A stretch of DNA of 64,000 nucleotides from Vitellaria paradoxa (taxonomy: Eukaryota > Streptophyta > Magnoliopsida > Ericales > Sapotaceae), in contig CM034243.1 in the NCBI GenBank assembly GCA_019916065.1, positions 26,934,147-26,998,146 of the forward strand. The letters are read 5' to 3'. A model generated the notes under the pieces. It ran no database searches. It saw only the letters and a program-made list of their open reading frames with translations, and had not been told where the DNA came from. Position 1 is the first letter of the stretch. Every line of letters starts with the position of its first letter. The position numbers and the translations under genes are program-made. This document shows, one piece after another, positions 46,501-59,000 of the stretch.

Positions 46501-49323
46501 TATGTCCTATTATTTTTCAATTATTTTTAATTTTTTTAATTTTAAATTGGACAATTGGGGAATACATGTGAGACAAACATGAAGCACATTGTTACTTCAA
46601 AGAAAAAAAAAATTAGAATTTAATGACAAGCTTAAAACATGAATTTAAACCCGTTAATTCTTTCTTTTTTAATTTTTCAATTTTGTAAATTTTAAGCCCA
46701 AAACTTCCAGTTTGTTTTTAATAGAATTTTCTGAAGTAAATACAAATAAAATATATATTTATAATATAAAAATGAATAAACAGTTTCTTTTTTTCCCTCA
46801 ATTCTACGTAAATATCTATATTTATTCTTTGATGTGTCTTTGCCATTCCAGGTCGTGTCTTGGTTTTTTTTTTTTTTTTTTGAAATTGTGGTGTCATATA
46901 TTCATGTTGTGTGATGTTGTAGATATCTATGTATTTTTATGCATTTTTTTAAGGTGATGGGATCAAAAGGTGGAGGCCGGTGGTTATCAATGTTTTTAAT
47001 GATGGTAGTTTCAGCTTGGCGGTGCCAATGAGATGGAAGAGGGATGTAAAGGACGTCGGGTAACTAATGCTAATGTTGGAGTCATAATTTGTTTTCTCCC
47101 CCACAAGTCCACAAAATACAATTATATATGTGTTTATGTTAGCACCATATATATTTTGGTTTATAATGTTGTATAACAATTTTTGTTCAATGTAGAGAGA
47201 TGATTTATTATCACTAGTAAACCTTCGTTGTTTTTGGTCGTCATTAGGAGTAACATACACCATTGTTTTCGTGAATTATGGCGTAAATGACAATAAATAC
47301 ATTGTTGAGGTTCAAAATTATCAAAATTACTAGATATGGTTAATGAATATTGTTTCTGTTTTTTCAGCTTTATTAGAAACAAAATGAAGTTTTAGTCTTC
47401 CATTTGAGAGCTGAGAGTATGGAATTCTGAAAGAAATGGCTGTCAAAATCCATTAGCCAAATATAAATTTTTATGCAAGTTTTACATTATTGTCAGTAAT
47501 GTATTTGATATTGACAGTCGCAGTGGGTTAAATATTGAAACCAAATGCAATCCTATGTAACTGGATTTAGTTTTAACCATTTATTTTATTTGTTCCTTTC
47601 AAATTGGAAATGATTTAGTATAAAATGAATGCTGGCATCTCAAAAGTGGGCATGCCCATCGGGTAGTCTCTTTTCAAAGGGACAAATGTTGTCATATTTT
47701 AGGCTGTTGCTTTGTGTTGCATTCTCCTGTCATGCATCGTCAAGGGGGAAATTTTCTCTATTTTTCTTCCTGTAGATTTTTGTCCGTCCTGAGATTTTTT
47801 TTCCTTCCTCTCCTTTTTTTTTTTTTCTGTTTTTTGTTTTCTTTTCCCCTTTCCTTCTGTGTTTTAGCTCCTTAATGTTGAATATTAACTGACAAAATTA
47901 TGTGCCTGAACTGCAGAAAACACTGCGTACAAAGCTACAATGTGTTTGATTTTCTGAGGGAAATAGTTAACAAGGTTCCTGACTATGGTCATTCAGATGC
48001 TGGTGCTGAGGATCGAACCATGTCAAAAAGAAGGTTAATATATATTGGCTTTGCCTTTCTCCTTTGTTTGATTACTCCTGATATATTATTTAGAATAGGT
48101 AAATTGGATATAAAAATTTTTTCTCGTGCCAGAAAAGCTGCAGGTGATGAACACAATGACAGTGATGAAGAGTCAAAGAGAAGTAGGATGGTATGGCATT
48201 CTTTCTTGGAGAGCTTCGAACATAAAATGTGCCACTTTTTAACTACTTTTGTAGATTTAACATCCATCTGTAGAACAGATTAACTAAAATCATTGTAAAT
48301 TCAACGAAAAATTCTTTTCTTGGCCATTTGCAAGATTAAATCAACATTAAATACTTCTCATGGTATTTGGGGATTGGTGGGGGCTTGAGGATGCATATTT
48401 TATTTTCTCTGGAATAGTAAAAAATATTTAAAAAAGGGAGTGAAATTTTAGGTAGAATTCAGTGGGTGAAGCTATATCTTTGTCTCCAAAAAAATAAAAA
48501 TAAAAATAAAATGAAAAAATAAAGGCAAGTTAGAATTCAATAGATGAAACCATTTACCAACCTGTATGCTTGAGCATTCTTCTTCATCAGTTGGAGGTGG
48601 TTGTGTCATGGTTCAAGTGTGTTAATGTGGTCAATCGGTTTGAATCCCACACCTAGCTTGTTGGATCCAATTTCAATAAGATCATCAATGTTTTAAGTGA
48701 TTTCTATCCAACCAAGACTCTAATAGGATATATTTCAGATATGCAAAATTAACAGAATCGTAGACCCATTCTTGTATATTTGAATGTCAAATATTCGAAC
48801 TTCTTTATTGCAGCATGACATAAGCCACGCTGGTAGCAGCGGCAGGGGAAGAGGCAGGGGTAGAGGAAGGGGCCGTGGCCGGGGAGCTCGAGCTACTATG
48901 TACAGAGAGCACAATGTTGAAACTGACTCTTCCATTCCTGTTCATCAGCACAGCAGCAAGCAAAATCCAAGTCCTGAGAGACGAATGGATGACGTTCTCG
49001 AGTCAAAGGAAATAACAAAGGAGAACACCGAACTTTCTGATGGTCCCAATACACCGGCTCGAAATTTTGACCTTAATGCTAAATTGGACGAGAGTACAGA
49101 TAAGGCATCCACTGCTGCAGCAGCAGCAGCAGCAGCGACAGCGGTGACGGCTGCAGCAACAACCACCTGTTCCTCATCGATGGGGCCTACTGAAGTGAAA
49201 AACGAAGAATATCCTGGTTGGTCACTTTCCGAGATGGATAGAATAGCCATCGACCCCCTTCGCTTTGCACAACTTAATTCGAGGGTGGACGAGGATGAGG
49301 AGGATTATGATGAAGAGGGGTAG
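43513..49323 (+). CDS. DRAP1: Dr1-associated corepressor (NC2-alpha/DRAP1; NF-YC11 type)
   Basis: The six exons are 43513-43545, 45487-45559, 45648-45741, 47917-48033, 48133-48190 and 48814-49323. All introns are GT-AG, and the joined frame is 294 aa ending in TAG. Residues 1 to about 90 are a histone fold of the NF-YC/H2A type: KKLDTRFPA, ARIKKIMQADEDVGKIA, VPVLVSKALELFLQDL, AKTMNSLHLKHCV and FDFLREIVNKVPD. By family knowledge it pairs with Dr1 (NC2-beta, NF-YB type) to bind TBP and block TFIIA/TFIIB entry at core promoters in the nucleus. Then come an acidic/basic stretch (KRRKAAGDEHNDSDEESKR), a GRGRGRG run, a poly-Ala/Thr tract and a conserved tail (EEYPGWSLSEMDRIAIDP) ending in acidic residues. 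Intron 1 holds an LTR-like AT-rich stretch near 45170-45420. The gene appears complete and intact. Confidence 0.96.
49108..49170 (+). repeat. GCA trinucleotide repeat coding for poly-Ala
   Basis: An in-frame GCA/GCG/GCT run in the last DRAP1 exon encodes an Ala-rich tract with Thr and Val. Such tracts vary in length between alleles. Confidence 0.8.
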
Positions 49324-49356
49324 TTTTGATTATGAAGTTAGACATTTTTTTTTTGT

Positions 49357-49358
<2 letters not shown>

Positions 49359-49400
<42 letters not shown>
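49359..49400. repeat. (CT)n microsatellite in the DRAP1 3' UTR
   Basis: About 20 CT units lie shortly after the stop codon. A second interrupted (CT)n is at 49667-49742, and (CA)n of about 17 units is at 49756-49790. Confidence 0.9.
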
Positions 49401-49403
<3 letters not shown>

Positions 49404-49752
49404 AGTGCTTATAGTTTCATGGGCATAGCTCAAGGGAAACCTAGTAATGTAGGAGATGCAAGAATAGAGAAGACCTGCATTTCTTTGAGGTCGTTTTCTA
49501 TCGCCTTGTGTCCTATTGGCTTCTCTTGTAGCTGTACCATCGTATGTTTGTTATTTGCTAACAACTGTGCAAGGTTAGGTACTCTCACTTGGAGAAATTT
49601 TATTTTTTGCATGGGACTCATTAACATAGGAACAATGTGAGAGTCTCTGACATTTTTAGTTGTGATGCTCTCTCTCTGTCTCTCTCTCTCTCACTCACTC
49701 TCTCTCTCTCTCTAATGTATGTGTGTGCTCTCTTTCTCTCTGAAAAAAAAAA

Positions 49753-49792
<40 letters not shown>

Positions 49793-50179
49793 TTTCCTGT
49801 TTCAAGAGCATGAACTGATAAAGTGAAGATATTGTTATGGCAGGGGAAGCTTTTGAAAACATCATTTTTAGCTCTTAACTCATGGTCAAAGTGTGTTTAT
49901 TAATAGTTTTTGTAGACCCTTTTTCATGGGCTCCTCCTGAGAGATTCTATAAAATGGAAGTGATTCTAGAAATTCTATATTAAATGCACTTCTAGATCAA
50001 GTTCTTCAGAAAAAAGCACTTACACATAAATTGTTCTAAATAATTACAGTAGAGAATGATATAGGGACTTTGGGACTTCGTACAATTGAAGGGTTATTAT
50101 TAAGATTCTCTAAAATGGAATATGTAAAAAATACTATATTTTATGAGAACATTTGACATTATCTTACATTTTATAACCT
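49401..50179. other. DRAP1 3' flank
   Basis: This holds likely 3' UTR sequence with microsatellites and then non-coding sequence. The ORFs near 49419-49640 overlap on both strands and show no motif. Confidence 0.5.
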
Positions 50180-50260
50180 AAATTTTTACCCCACCCAATG
50201 AGATTCAAATCCACAACCAACCTCAGGATGGACGAGCTCTAACCATTTGAGTTATTTATT
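50180..50260 (-). repeat. SINE-head/tRNA-like sequence, degenerate
   Basis: The minus strand reads ACTCAAATGGTTAGAGCTCG (A-box-like), and after about 35 bases GTGGATTTGAATCTCA (B-box-like). Neither a target duplication nor a tail was fixed. Confidence 0.5.
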
Positions 50261-50536
50261 GATCTCAATCCATCGTTAGTCTTACTTTCTTCTATTATTT
50301 TTGTTTTTGATCTTTTAACAAAATCAATCTAATTAGAAAATGGACACTACTTTCATTTTGGTTTAAACTATCATCATCAGTTTTTTTAACTTGTTTCTTT
50401 TATTTCTTGGAGGCACCCTCTTGATAGGTGGCTTTATGGATATTCTAATGCGCTACTCTGCATTAGAGATTTCTTGCCTGTTCTTAGTATCACGATGGCT
50501 AATTGTTATCAGTGTTAGACAATTGCTTAAAATATT

Positions 50537-51050
50537 ATTAGTGTTAGAAAAGAAAGAATAATAATGAGAGAGAAAAATAGAAGTGTATATTAATGTATTG
50601 TATGTTTTTAATGGAAGAGATAACCCATTATATAGAGTTGTGGAAAACACAACTAAGTTAATGTAAATAATTATGTTACCAAAGTTAAAGATATTGTAAA
50701 TTATGTATACGGCTAATATATATGATAGTTGATAGGTAATAATATTCTAACATCATATGGTAATTAAATAATATATTCTAACATCTCTGCAAACTTAATG
50801 AGGGATAACAAATACTAGCTTAAGTTTGGAGACTAAGAATTAGACTGAATTAACTTAAGATGAAGTTGAATGAGAAACGATAGCACGAAAGCTAAATGGC
50901 CTGAGTGGCGGCGCGTGGAAGCACGTTGAACAGTCGAAGGAATATAGAAGCACAGGAGACATGAAGAAACAGGTTGAACAGTTAGAGTTGCATGGAAATA
51001 AAGATATTTTAAAATTATATAATAACAAAATAATATATTCTAACAATTAG
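50537..51050 (-). mobile_element. Copia-type solo LTR, 504 bp, with 5-bp target duplication
   Basis: The element 50542-51045 starts TGTTAGAAAAG and ends ATATTCTAACA. ATTAG flanks it at 50537-50541 and 51046-51050. On the minus strand a TATA-like CTATATAATGGG (about 50629-50640) precedes a pyrimidine-rich leader, so the promoter direction is minus. ORFs in it are accidental. A TCTAACATC...TCTAACATC repeat near 50743-50786 hints at internal rearrangement. Confidence 0.65.
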
Positions 51051-53040
51051 CATGCTTTTTTTACTTTCAAATTTAAGCAAAGTGATGGAAGAACTATTGC
51101 CATCATATTAACTGTCATAGGCAATTAGTCCGGTTAATATATCTTATTTTACATTGACATCTACAAACTGGGAGAAAAAAATACCTACACCCATAAACTA
51201 TAATAGATGCCTCCTTTGATCTTTGTTTTTTTCACATTATATCTTATTTTACGTGGGCATTCACAAACTAGGAAAAAAAAATACGCACACCATAAACTAC
51301 AATAGACATCTCACTTTGCCATTGTCCTTTTCACATTGCACCTTAAATAATGATTGCATGCTCCAAATTACTTGCACCACTTAAATAGCTTACAAAAACA
51401 ATCACGTGATAATTAGGCGAGTTAAAGTAATAGCAAATCAGTTAGAACAATAAAAATAAAAATAAAGTGAAAAAAAAACAAATTCTCTTAAATTGTGACT
51501 CATATCTCATTTGACCTTTCTCAATTATCACTTATCTCTAATTGCATCCTTAAACTATGGTTTCGTATTTCAAATTATTCAAAATTACTCGTATCACTTA
51601 GATCGTTGACAAAAAATAGTCATGTATAGACAGAACATATGGCCTGCGTACCACCATGGAAGGAGCAAAAAATTTGCCGATCAGCTAATATGATTTCCTC
51701 TCATCAAGCAAAAATTTTGTTAACCAAGTAAAGAGTTTATCGAAGTTCTTAATCGAAAAATGGCCGGGACGTTGCGAGAAAGGAAGCACAAACTTCTTAA
51801 TCATTACTCAAGGAGGCGTAAAAGAAAAGCAAAGAACAAATGATAAACACATTTATAAGGTTAAATTTGTTGATGTGTAACACACATCACCATATGCTTA
51901 TAGCAACTCTCCGTCCAATACTTCGAATCATCTACTTCCTCTTTGCACCCATCTATTCAAATTTCAATTTGAATTCAAAGAAATGGTAAAATACGAACAT
52001 TGACCAACCCTCCACCTTGATGACCTGAAAGATCTTTCTTCTGGATCAATTCACCCTATTGGTTGCTCAGATTGAATCCACTACCCACATTGGTGATAAC
52101 GCATGTGACGGACTAGCAACAACATAAAATGTTTTTTTTTGTTTGACGAAAACACATTTACTCATGTTTAAATATATATATATATATATTTCAAAAATTG
52201 TTCTCATGCTTGAAAAATTGAACTTAAAATGTAATAATTCAAAACAAAATAATATGGTAAAATTCATGTCTCACAAGAAGGTTGGAAAGTTTGACCATAT
52301 ATATATATATATATATCGATTAACTTGGAAAGTAAAGTATTCATCTATCTGCTCCAAAGGATAAAATCAACCACCACTGAATATTCACAGAAATTGTAAA
52401 GTTTATGCATCCTAGCGGCTAAGAGCCATAGACAAAGACAGATCTGAATTGAGAAAAGAGATGGGAAGAGATTCAAATATAAACAAACACAATTTGGTAC
52501 GGTCAAATGCATACAAATAACACACAACACCTCTACCCTGAGAGTTATGCTTTAACGTTTTATTAACTCCATTTGGAGAAAAAAGAGAAGTGCAGAAAGA
52601 AAGAAGCACAAGTTCAAAGATGGGGAAGAAAACCACGATCCAGGCTCGGACTGCATTTGCCGCAGGTGCTACAAAAACTAAATCACAAACCCATCATGGC
52701 AGATAAGACCACGACAGCGAAACACGGGTAATTCAAATTGGAGAGGGGGGAAAAAACACGAGCTGAGAAATATGTTCATATCGTGTACTCCCCACCAAAC
52801 GCTGTCCTGGCATATTATACCACAGCACCCTGGCCGTTGAACTAAGAGGGGAAAAAGAAAAAACATAGAAGTTTGTGAATCATTGCTTGGGCATGCCTCT
52901 CCCTCCATTTCCACTAGCAGTGAGCCCCAAAAAAATGACTCCCCATCAAATTATGCGAGGGAAAATAAAATAAAATAAGTCCTTCCCTATGAAATGTGAG
53001 AACTATTCGAATCCACACAGGGCACCTTGTGCCTTGTTAG
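51051..53040. other. Intergenic sequence and P450 3' UTR
   Basis: About 51160-51330 holds a short direct repeat (ATATCTTATTTTAC then CACAAACTRGGA...AAATAC). (AT)n runs are at about 52172-52190 and 52299-52317. The part from about 52550 to 53040 is GC-richer and is probably the 3' UTR of the P450 gene on the minus strand. No other gene is supported. Confidence 0.45.
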
Positions 53041-56000
53041 TCAGCTGTCCCTCTTCACGAAAACTATCTTGGGACTAGGCAGAAGCTGAAGAACACAGTT
53101 GTTCACCCTCGGCTTTGGGTCATTCTCAGATCCTGGCTGGAGCCTTATCTGCGGATTAGAATCATGCAATAAATAGAGCACTAAACTTCTACATCATGAA
53201 ACAGATAGACACGTTGGTAAAAACGAGAAATGGAAATCAAAGATGTCCCAAGGAGCAATAAAGTAATGAAATCAACAGAAATTTGATGGCTTGGAAAACC
53301 TAAGGCGACATTTGATTTGTATTTATATTTTTTGTTTTCCATTTCTGTTTTCTGTTTTGAGATTCATGTTTTAAGAATACTGAAAATGCATTTAGTTTGA
53401 CATTTTCTATTTTTCATGTGTTGGGATTCTCTGCATTTTAGATCAAAAATGCTTAAAACAACTTTTGGTCATTTGGCATTTTGTGTAAACCTGTTTTCTA
53501 TTTTCTAAAACAGGTTCTGAAAACACAAGTGATCGAATGCATGTTGAGCTATTTTCCTTGTTTTCAAAACACAAAATGGAAAACAAGCCAAAAACAGGTA
53601 TACCAAATGGACCCTAATATTTTTCATGGAAGTGCAAACTAGAAATTATGCCAAAAAAATTTTTTGGTTAATCAATTGAAACATCTGCAACTCACATGGA
53701 GCCCCATTTTAAGTCTCAACGTGCCCATATCCCGATACAAGCATGGTCATGGAAAATTTTGCCTCAAGCAAATAACCATATTGATATTGAACCATTCAAT
53801 CATTAGGTCTCCTAGGGCACACGGTTTCATTAAGGTTTCAACCACAACTACACATGGTTTTAAAACTTGACATGGGCTAAGTTGGAAAATTGAACCCCTT
53901 GAGTATTGAAATTCTTATTGCTAACAACAAGGGTGGAAATGAGCCAAATCGAGCCGAGAATTAACTTATTCGAGCTCTGATCGAGTTATTTATACCGAGC
54001 TCAAGCTTTTATTTAAGCTCAGCTCCTAAATAGTTTGATCAAATCAAAACGACAACGTTTTAGTCTAAAATATAATATTTTAAATATTTTTAAAAATATA
54101 ATAAAAATATTATTAAAAATATATATATTATTTTATCGAGTCGACTTGCAAACTTTCGAGCTGATATTTTTTAGGCTTGCACTTGAATCTAAAAGGAACC
54201 AAAAATCAAGCTTGGTTCGAGCTCGTTTTAGTCACGAACCAAACCTCGATGCGAGTTCGAATAGCTCGCGAATAACTCAATTCGTTTCCACTCCTAGTTA
54301 ACAATTTGATTTTATTTAAATTACTTTAAAGTGAATTGAACTCTCTCTACTTGTTCTGTTTTTTACAAACCTCTATTATTGATCTCCTTGATTATTCAGT
54401 TTCTTGTACACTTAATCCAGCTAGAAGCGGTAGTCAATTACTTATTGGGTTGACTGGCTAATCTGTTTAGCTCAATAGTCCTAGGCATCAATAATATCTT
54501 CGTTAGGAGTGCTCATATTTGTTTGTTAGATATCAATTATAAATGCTTATATACTTTTGGTTTGTAAAAATTAGTTTAGATGATTAAAGACAACAGTTTT
54601 CTTTTCTGGTATTTCAGGTTTATGGGTCACCACTGAATAAATTTTTGGCATTTGATATAGATGATTGTTTTTAATTCACAGAGATTTATGTTAATTTCAT
54701 TTACTTGTAGATATGATATTCTTCAATTTCTCGTTTATTTCACATACCAGTAAGGTGTATTGTTGTGGGTGTGCGACATTCTCACATGCCTAATTGTTGG
54801 GTTTAGGATGTGATACCAAACTATATCTCTATTTTAGTCAGCCTATGAAACTATTCTTATCCTTCTAAGCAGTCTTGGTTCAATGCCTAAGCAAGTTAGG
54901 CAACCACCAAAGGCCACACCCAATAAAAAGACCTCAAATATTTTTAATTATTGAATTAAATATGTATTTAGTGAGTTTGATTTTAACCTTCATCAAATGA
55001 TTAAAGGTCTCATAATCTAGCTCTTAAAAGAACTAACTAAATGAACTCTATTTCCTTTATACTTTCACCAATTATAAGAGATTCTCTCGTCTTTAACTCT
55101 AAAAGACACAACAAAAATATTTATTTCCTATAAATTCCAAACTAATTTTAAAATAGAACTAACCCAATCAATTTCAAACTAGGTTTTAAAGAGAATAAAA
55201 TTGAAAAACAACTTAAGAACTAGGTGTTATACATATATATTACCTGTCATGTGGCTTAATAAAAGGGGGATACTAATTTGTTTTTCATTTTGCTGATAAT
55301 ATAAACTATAAATGAATAATCCTATAAATATGTCAATTTACAAACTGATCATTCTTTACCTCTTAATTAGTTATACACAAAAATAAGTCTCTTGCAGTAT
55401 ACTTTCACAAGAGAAAAAAGTTTTTGCACCACCCACTTCCAATAAAATAGTTTTGTAGAGAGGCTATCTTTTTTTTTTTTTTTTTGGATGGGTATAGAGA
55501 GGCTATCTCTTGGATAAGAGTGCATGCTTTCTACTTCTATATTTTATACTTTTCCAGATTAATTTAAATCTTTCTGTTATAGTGTTAGGTTCTCTCATTC
55601 GACTAATATATATATTGGTTTTTTAGATTTTTTATGTTTTGGTTTTGCATTTAGTACTAGTTTGATAAATATTGTTCTAATTTAAGATGTCCAATAGAAA
55701 ACATGAATTTGGATATGAACAACTGGAAAACAAAAAACTAATCCTTAAGAGGGGCTCTTGATAAATTTTCACTACATCAATTGGAAAATTAAAAATACTA
55801 CATTAATAGAAAAATTGAGTGGATTAGCTATATTATCAATAAAAAATAATATTTCAATTAATCTTAAATAAAAAAAATGACATAATTTTTTTATATCAAA
55901 AGGCTAAAAGAATTATTATTTTGAAATATTTTATACTTTAGTAAAAACAGTTATATTATTTTTATAAAATAAAGCTTCATCATTGAATTTTCCATTGGCC

Positions 56001-59000
56001 CCCCATTAACACTGAGTCGGCCCTACTTCTAAGCAAAGCACATAACTATTAAAAGCCATTATTGCTCTGCAAAGTGATGCTGTCATTTATCTCCAAATCC
56101 AGTTAAATTCTTATTAGCAATTTACAGTTACGATGCTTTCATATTGCAAACAACAGAAAGAAATGTTCTGGTCCTCTTTAAACTATATTCCACTTGCTTC
56201 AGCTACATGGTGAAATCACTGAAATGAGTAGAGGCTAAAAGTTTTACATACCGACAACCACTGAGAAGTAACCAAAAAATACAAAGGGCAAATAATGGAA
56301 AGAAAATACCCAAAAACAAACCTCATAGTGCTCAAGCAATGATGCAAACAATGTAGCAACTCCAAAGATTGCAAATTTCTGGCCAAGACAGGCTCGGCTA
56401 CCAGATCCAAAAGGCAAAAATGCAGCATTGTCATTGGGGTTGTTTAAAACATACGAGTCCTGACCCACATCAACATCTTCTGCAGATGCCAAGAAAACAC
56501 ATCATCAAAGATGGCACAAATGAAGCTTGTTGGATTTTATGGTTAATTTCTTAGTCAGCGTTTAATATAACCAAATTGTCCTACTGCATTTTCCACTTTA
56601 CAAGTTGCGAATACGATGTAGTTGCAAAGTGAGTTAAATGACACCAAGATGCGCAAAACTTCCTAACAATCATACAACATATGCAATTAAGTGCTAAGCC
56701 AGCCCAAAAAATAAATAAAATAAAATAAAATAAACAAGTAGAAAAGAACAGTTGATTTGTTGTGTCCTGTGCAGACATGCCCACAGGAGTGGAAAATATC
56801 TTTTTCTTTCTGGGTCGCTGCCAACATTGTATACAAAGGAAATTGTAAGCTAGTTTAAAATATCTCTAAATAACTATTTCCAAGCAGTGCACATTTGGCA
56901 TAAGAAATGCAATTCAGCAGAATTTCTTGAGCATAATGTAAATACATAAAAAAAAGGGTGAAGGGCAGAATTAAAACCTGCAAGTGACATTCCTGAAGCA
57001 GATCCCTTTTCAGTCTTAGAGAGAAAGCGATATGGGTTAAACTGGTTAGCATCACTCCCCCAGCTGGAATCATCAACTTGTACCAACTGTACTGGCACAA
57101 CAAGTATTGCTCCAGCTGGAATAGTTGCCCCTGTTTTAAGACTTAAGTCTTCAAGAAGCAAACAAGATTCATCAGTTATTATATTAGAAGCAGCAATAGA
57201 AAGAACCAAATTATAGAAATGAAGATCGGGACAAGTAAGCTAAGCACAACAGCTGCAAAGCATTCCAAGTAAATCTGGAAGATACATAGGAACCTGTCAA
57301 TGACTTAAGTCATCAACAAGCAAACAAGATACATCAGTTATTACATTAGAAGCAGCAATAGAGAGAACCAAATTATAGAAATGAAGATCAGGACAAGTAA
57401 GCTAAGCACAGCAGCTGCAAAGCATTCCAAGTAAATCTGGAAGATACATACTTCTACAACGAAAATCAAGTGGAATTAGATTTTAATTCAATGATTATAT
57501 TCAGTAAACAGCTTGATTTCCCAAAACATCAGTATAATAACATAATCGCCTAAATGAAGGCCAACTCAAGTTCATTAATAAAATTACACAGACAAAGAGC
57601 TACACCCAAGTTCAACAACTACTGTGCGGTAGCAGAAGTAAATCAAAGCAGAGACCACAACCAGACATCATCATACTAATGAAAAAATAATATTTTCTCA
57701 ATAATTGATACATGACTTTTCCTTTTAACGCACAGGTATTACACGTGATCCTCAATTTAAGCAAATGAAAGCAAATGGGGACACAGGCTTGCCAGTTAAA
57801 AGAAAACATAATGTGAAATACATTTCCATGTCTATACCAACCTTGAATACTATGTTGTTGGAATTCAACCTATGCACACTCTGGAACAAACCCAAAAACT
57901 AGATGCCCACAAACCCAAAATACATACATAGAATTACGTGATCAACACAACAAACCAGTCTACATCCAGGGGCGAGAGAGAACAGAATACACTACCTTTT
58001 GTACAGGGAAACTTTAGCTACATTAAAGTAAATTTTGAAAGTTTGCGTGCCTCACCCTTTGTAGGTCCACCCACTAGAAATGTGAGTTTGAATCTTACAT
58101 TTACGAAGATTTAAAGAGAGAATGTTTTCACTGAATAAAGTATTCAGAGAGTATGGGATACCAGAAGTTCAAAATGACTTACATGAAGGTGATTTGCAAG
58201 TATTGCAGATTTCTTGGTTCATTGTTAGTCTCTCTAACTTCATTCTTTAAAAACAAATAAAAAACCAAAAAAAAAAAAAAAAATTACACTTCTTTTCCAA
58301 ATTTTGAGTCCAAATGACCTGATCCATATTGGGGTCGACTTCCTAAATCCCAAGAATTGCTATGAATCAGACAGATTTTATTTGATTCAGCATGATTCAT
58401 CAGCACTCCATTCAATACAGAGATAACATTCTCATCGATTGCATGGTGTATCGACCTAAACCATAAGATTAATCAGAAATCATATGACTAACAATTACGA
58501 TTCTTAGTCAACCACCGCCATCCAACTAATCAAATAGAACATAAAAGAATTGCTTAAACTTAATATAAAATAATTAGAAACTCATGAGAGAGACATAAAG
58601 CACATCCTATAAGAATCATTTATCCACAAAGCAAGCAACTTTTACCATGATTTAGAGAACATCTTTGGAGCAAAGACCCAGCTGGAAGAAGCCGAGCAGA
58701 TTCATATACAGTTGCCAATAACAAGAGCATCTTATCAACACCTTGTTGTTCTTGTCCCAGTGAACCTTTCCGGACCATAATTATCTCTGAGTAAATCTGT
58801 AGAGAATCAAGATAACATACGATGAATGGTTAAGATTCTCACAGTATTCAACCATCTCCTTAGAATGCGAATAAGTCACTGGCAAGATAAAATCTGTAAG
58901 AGCAACCCATAGCAACAGCAGATATCAACCAAAGCAAGATTCTAATCACAATAATTTGGTTGTCCCACCAATTGGAACATCTTATCAACACCTTGTTGCT

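Noticed and set aside
47900..48283. 127-codon ORF reading through DRAP1 exon 4
   Set aside because: It ignores the donor at 48034 and translates intron 4; the spliced frame matches the known family and this one does not.
48600..48680. B-box-like GGTTTGAATCCCACAC, possible tRNA or SINE
   Set aside because: No A-box at a fitting distance and no tail or target duplication; it lies in a DRAP1 intron.
48735..48935. Minus-strand ORF rich in Pro-Leu repeats
   Set aside because: It is the antisense shadow of the GRGRGRG run in the DRAP1 exon.
58040..58110. GTGAGTTTGAATCTTAC, another B-box-like phrase
   Set aside because: The supposed A-box is too weak and no element borders are visible.
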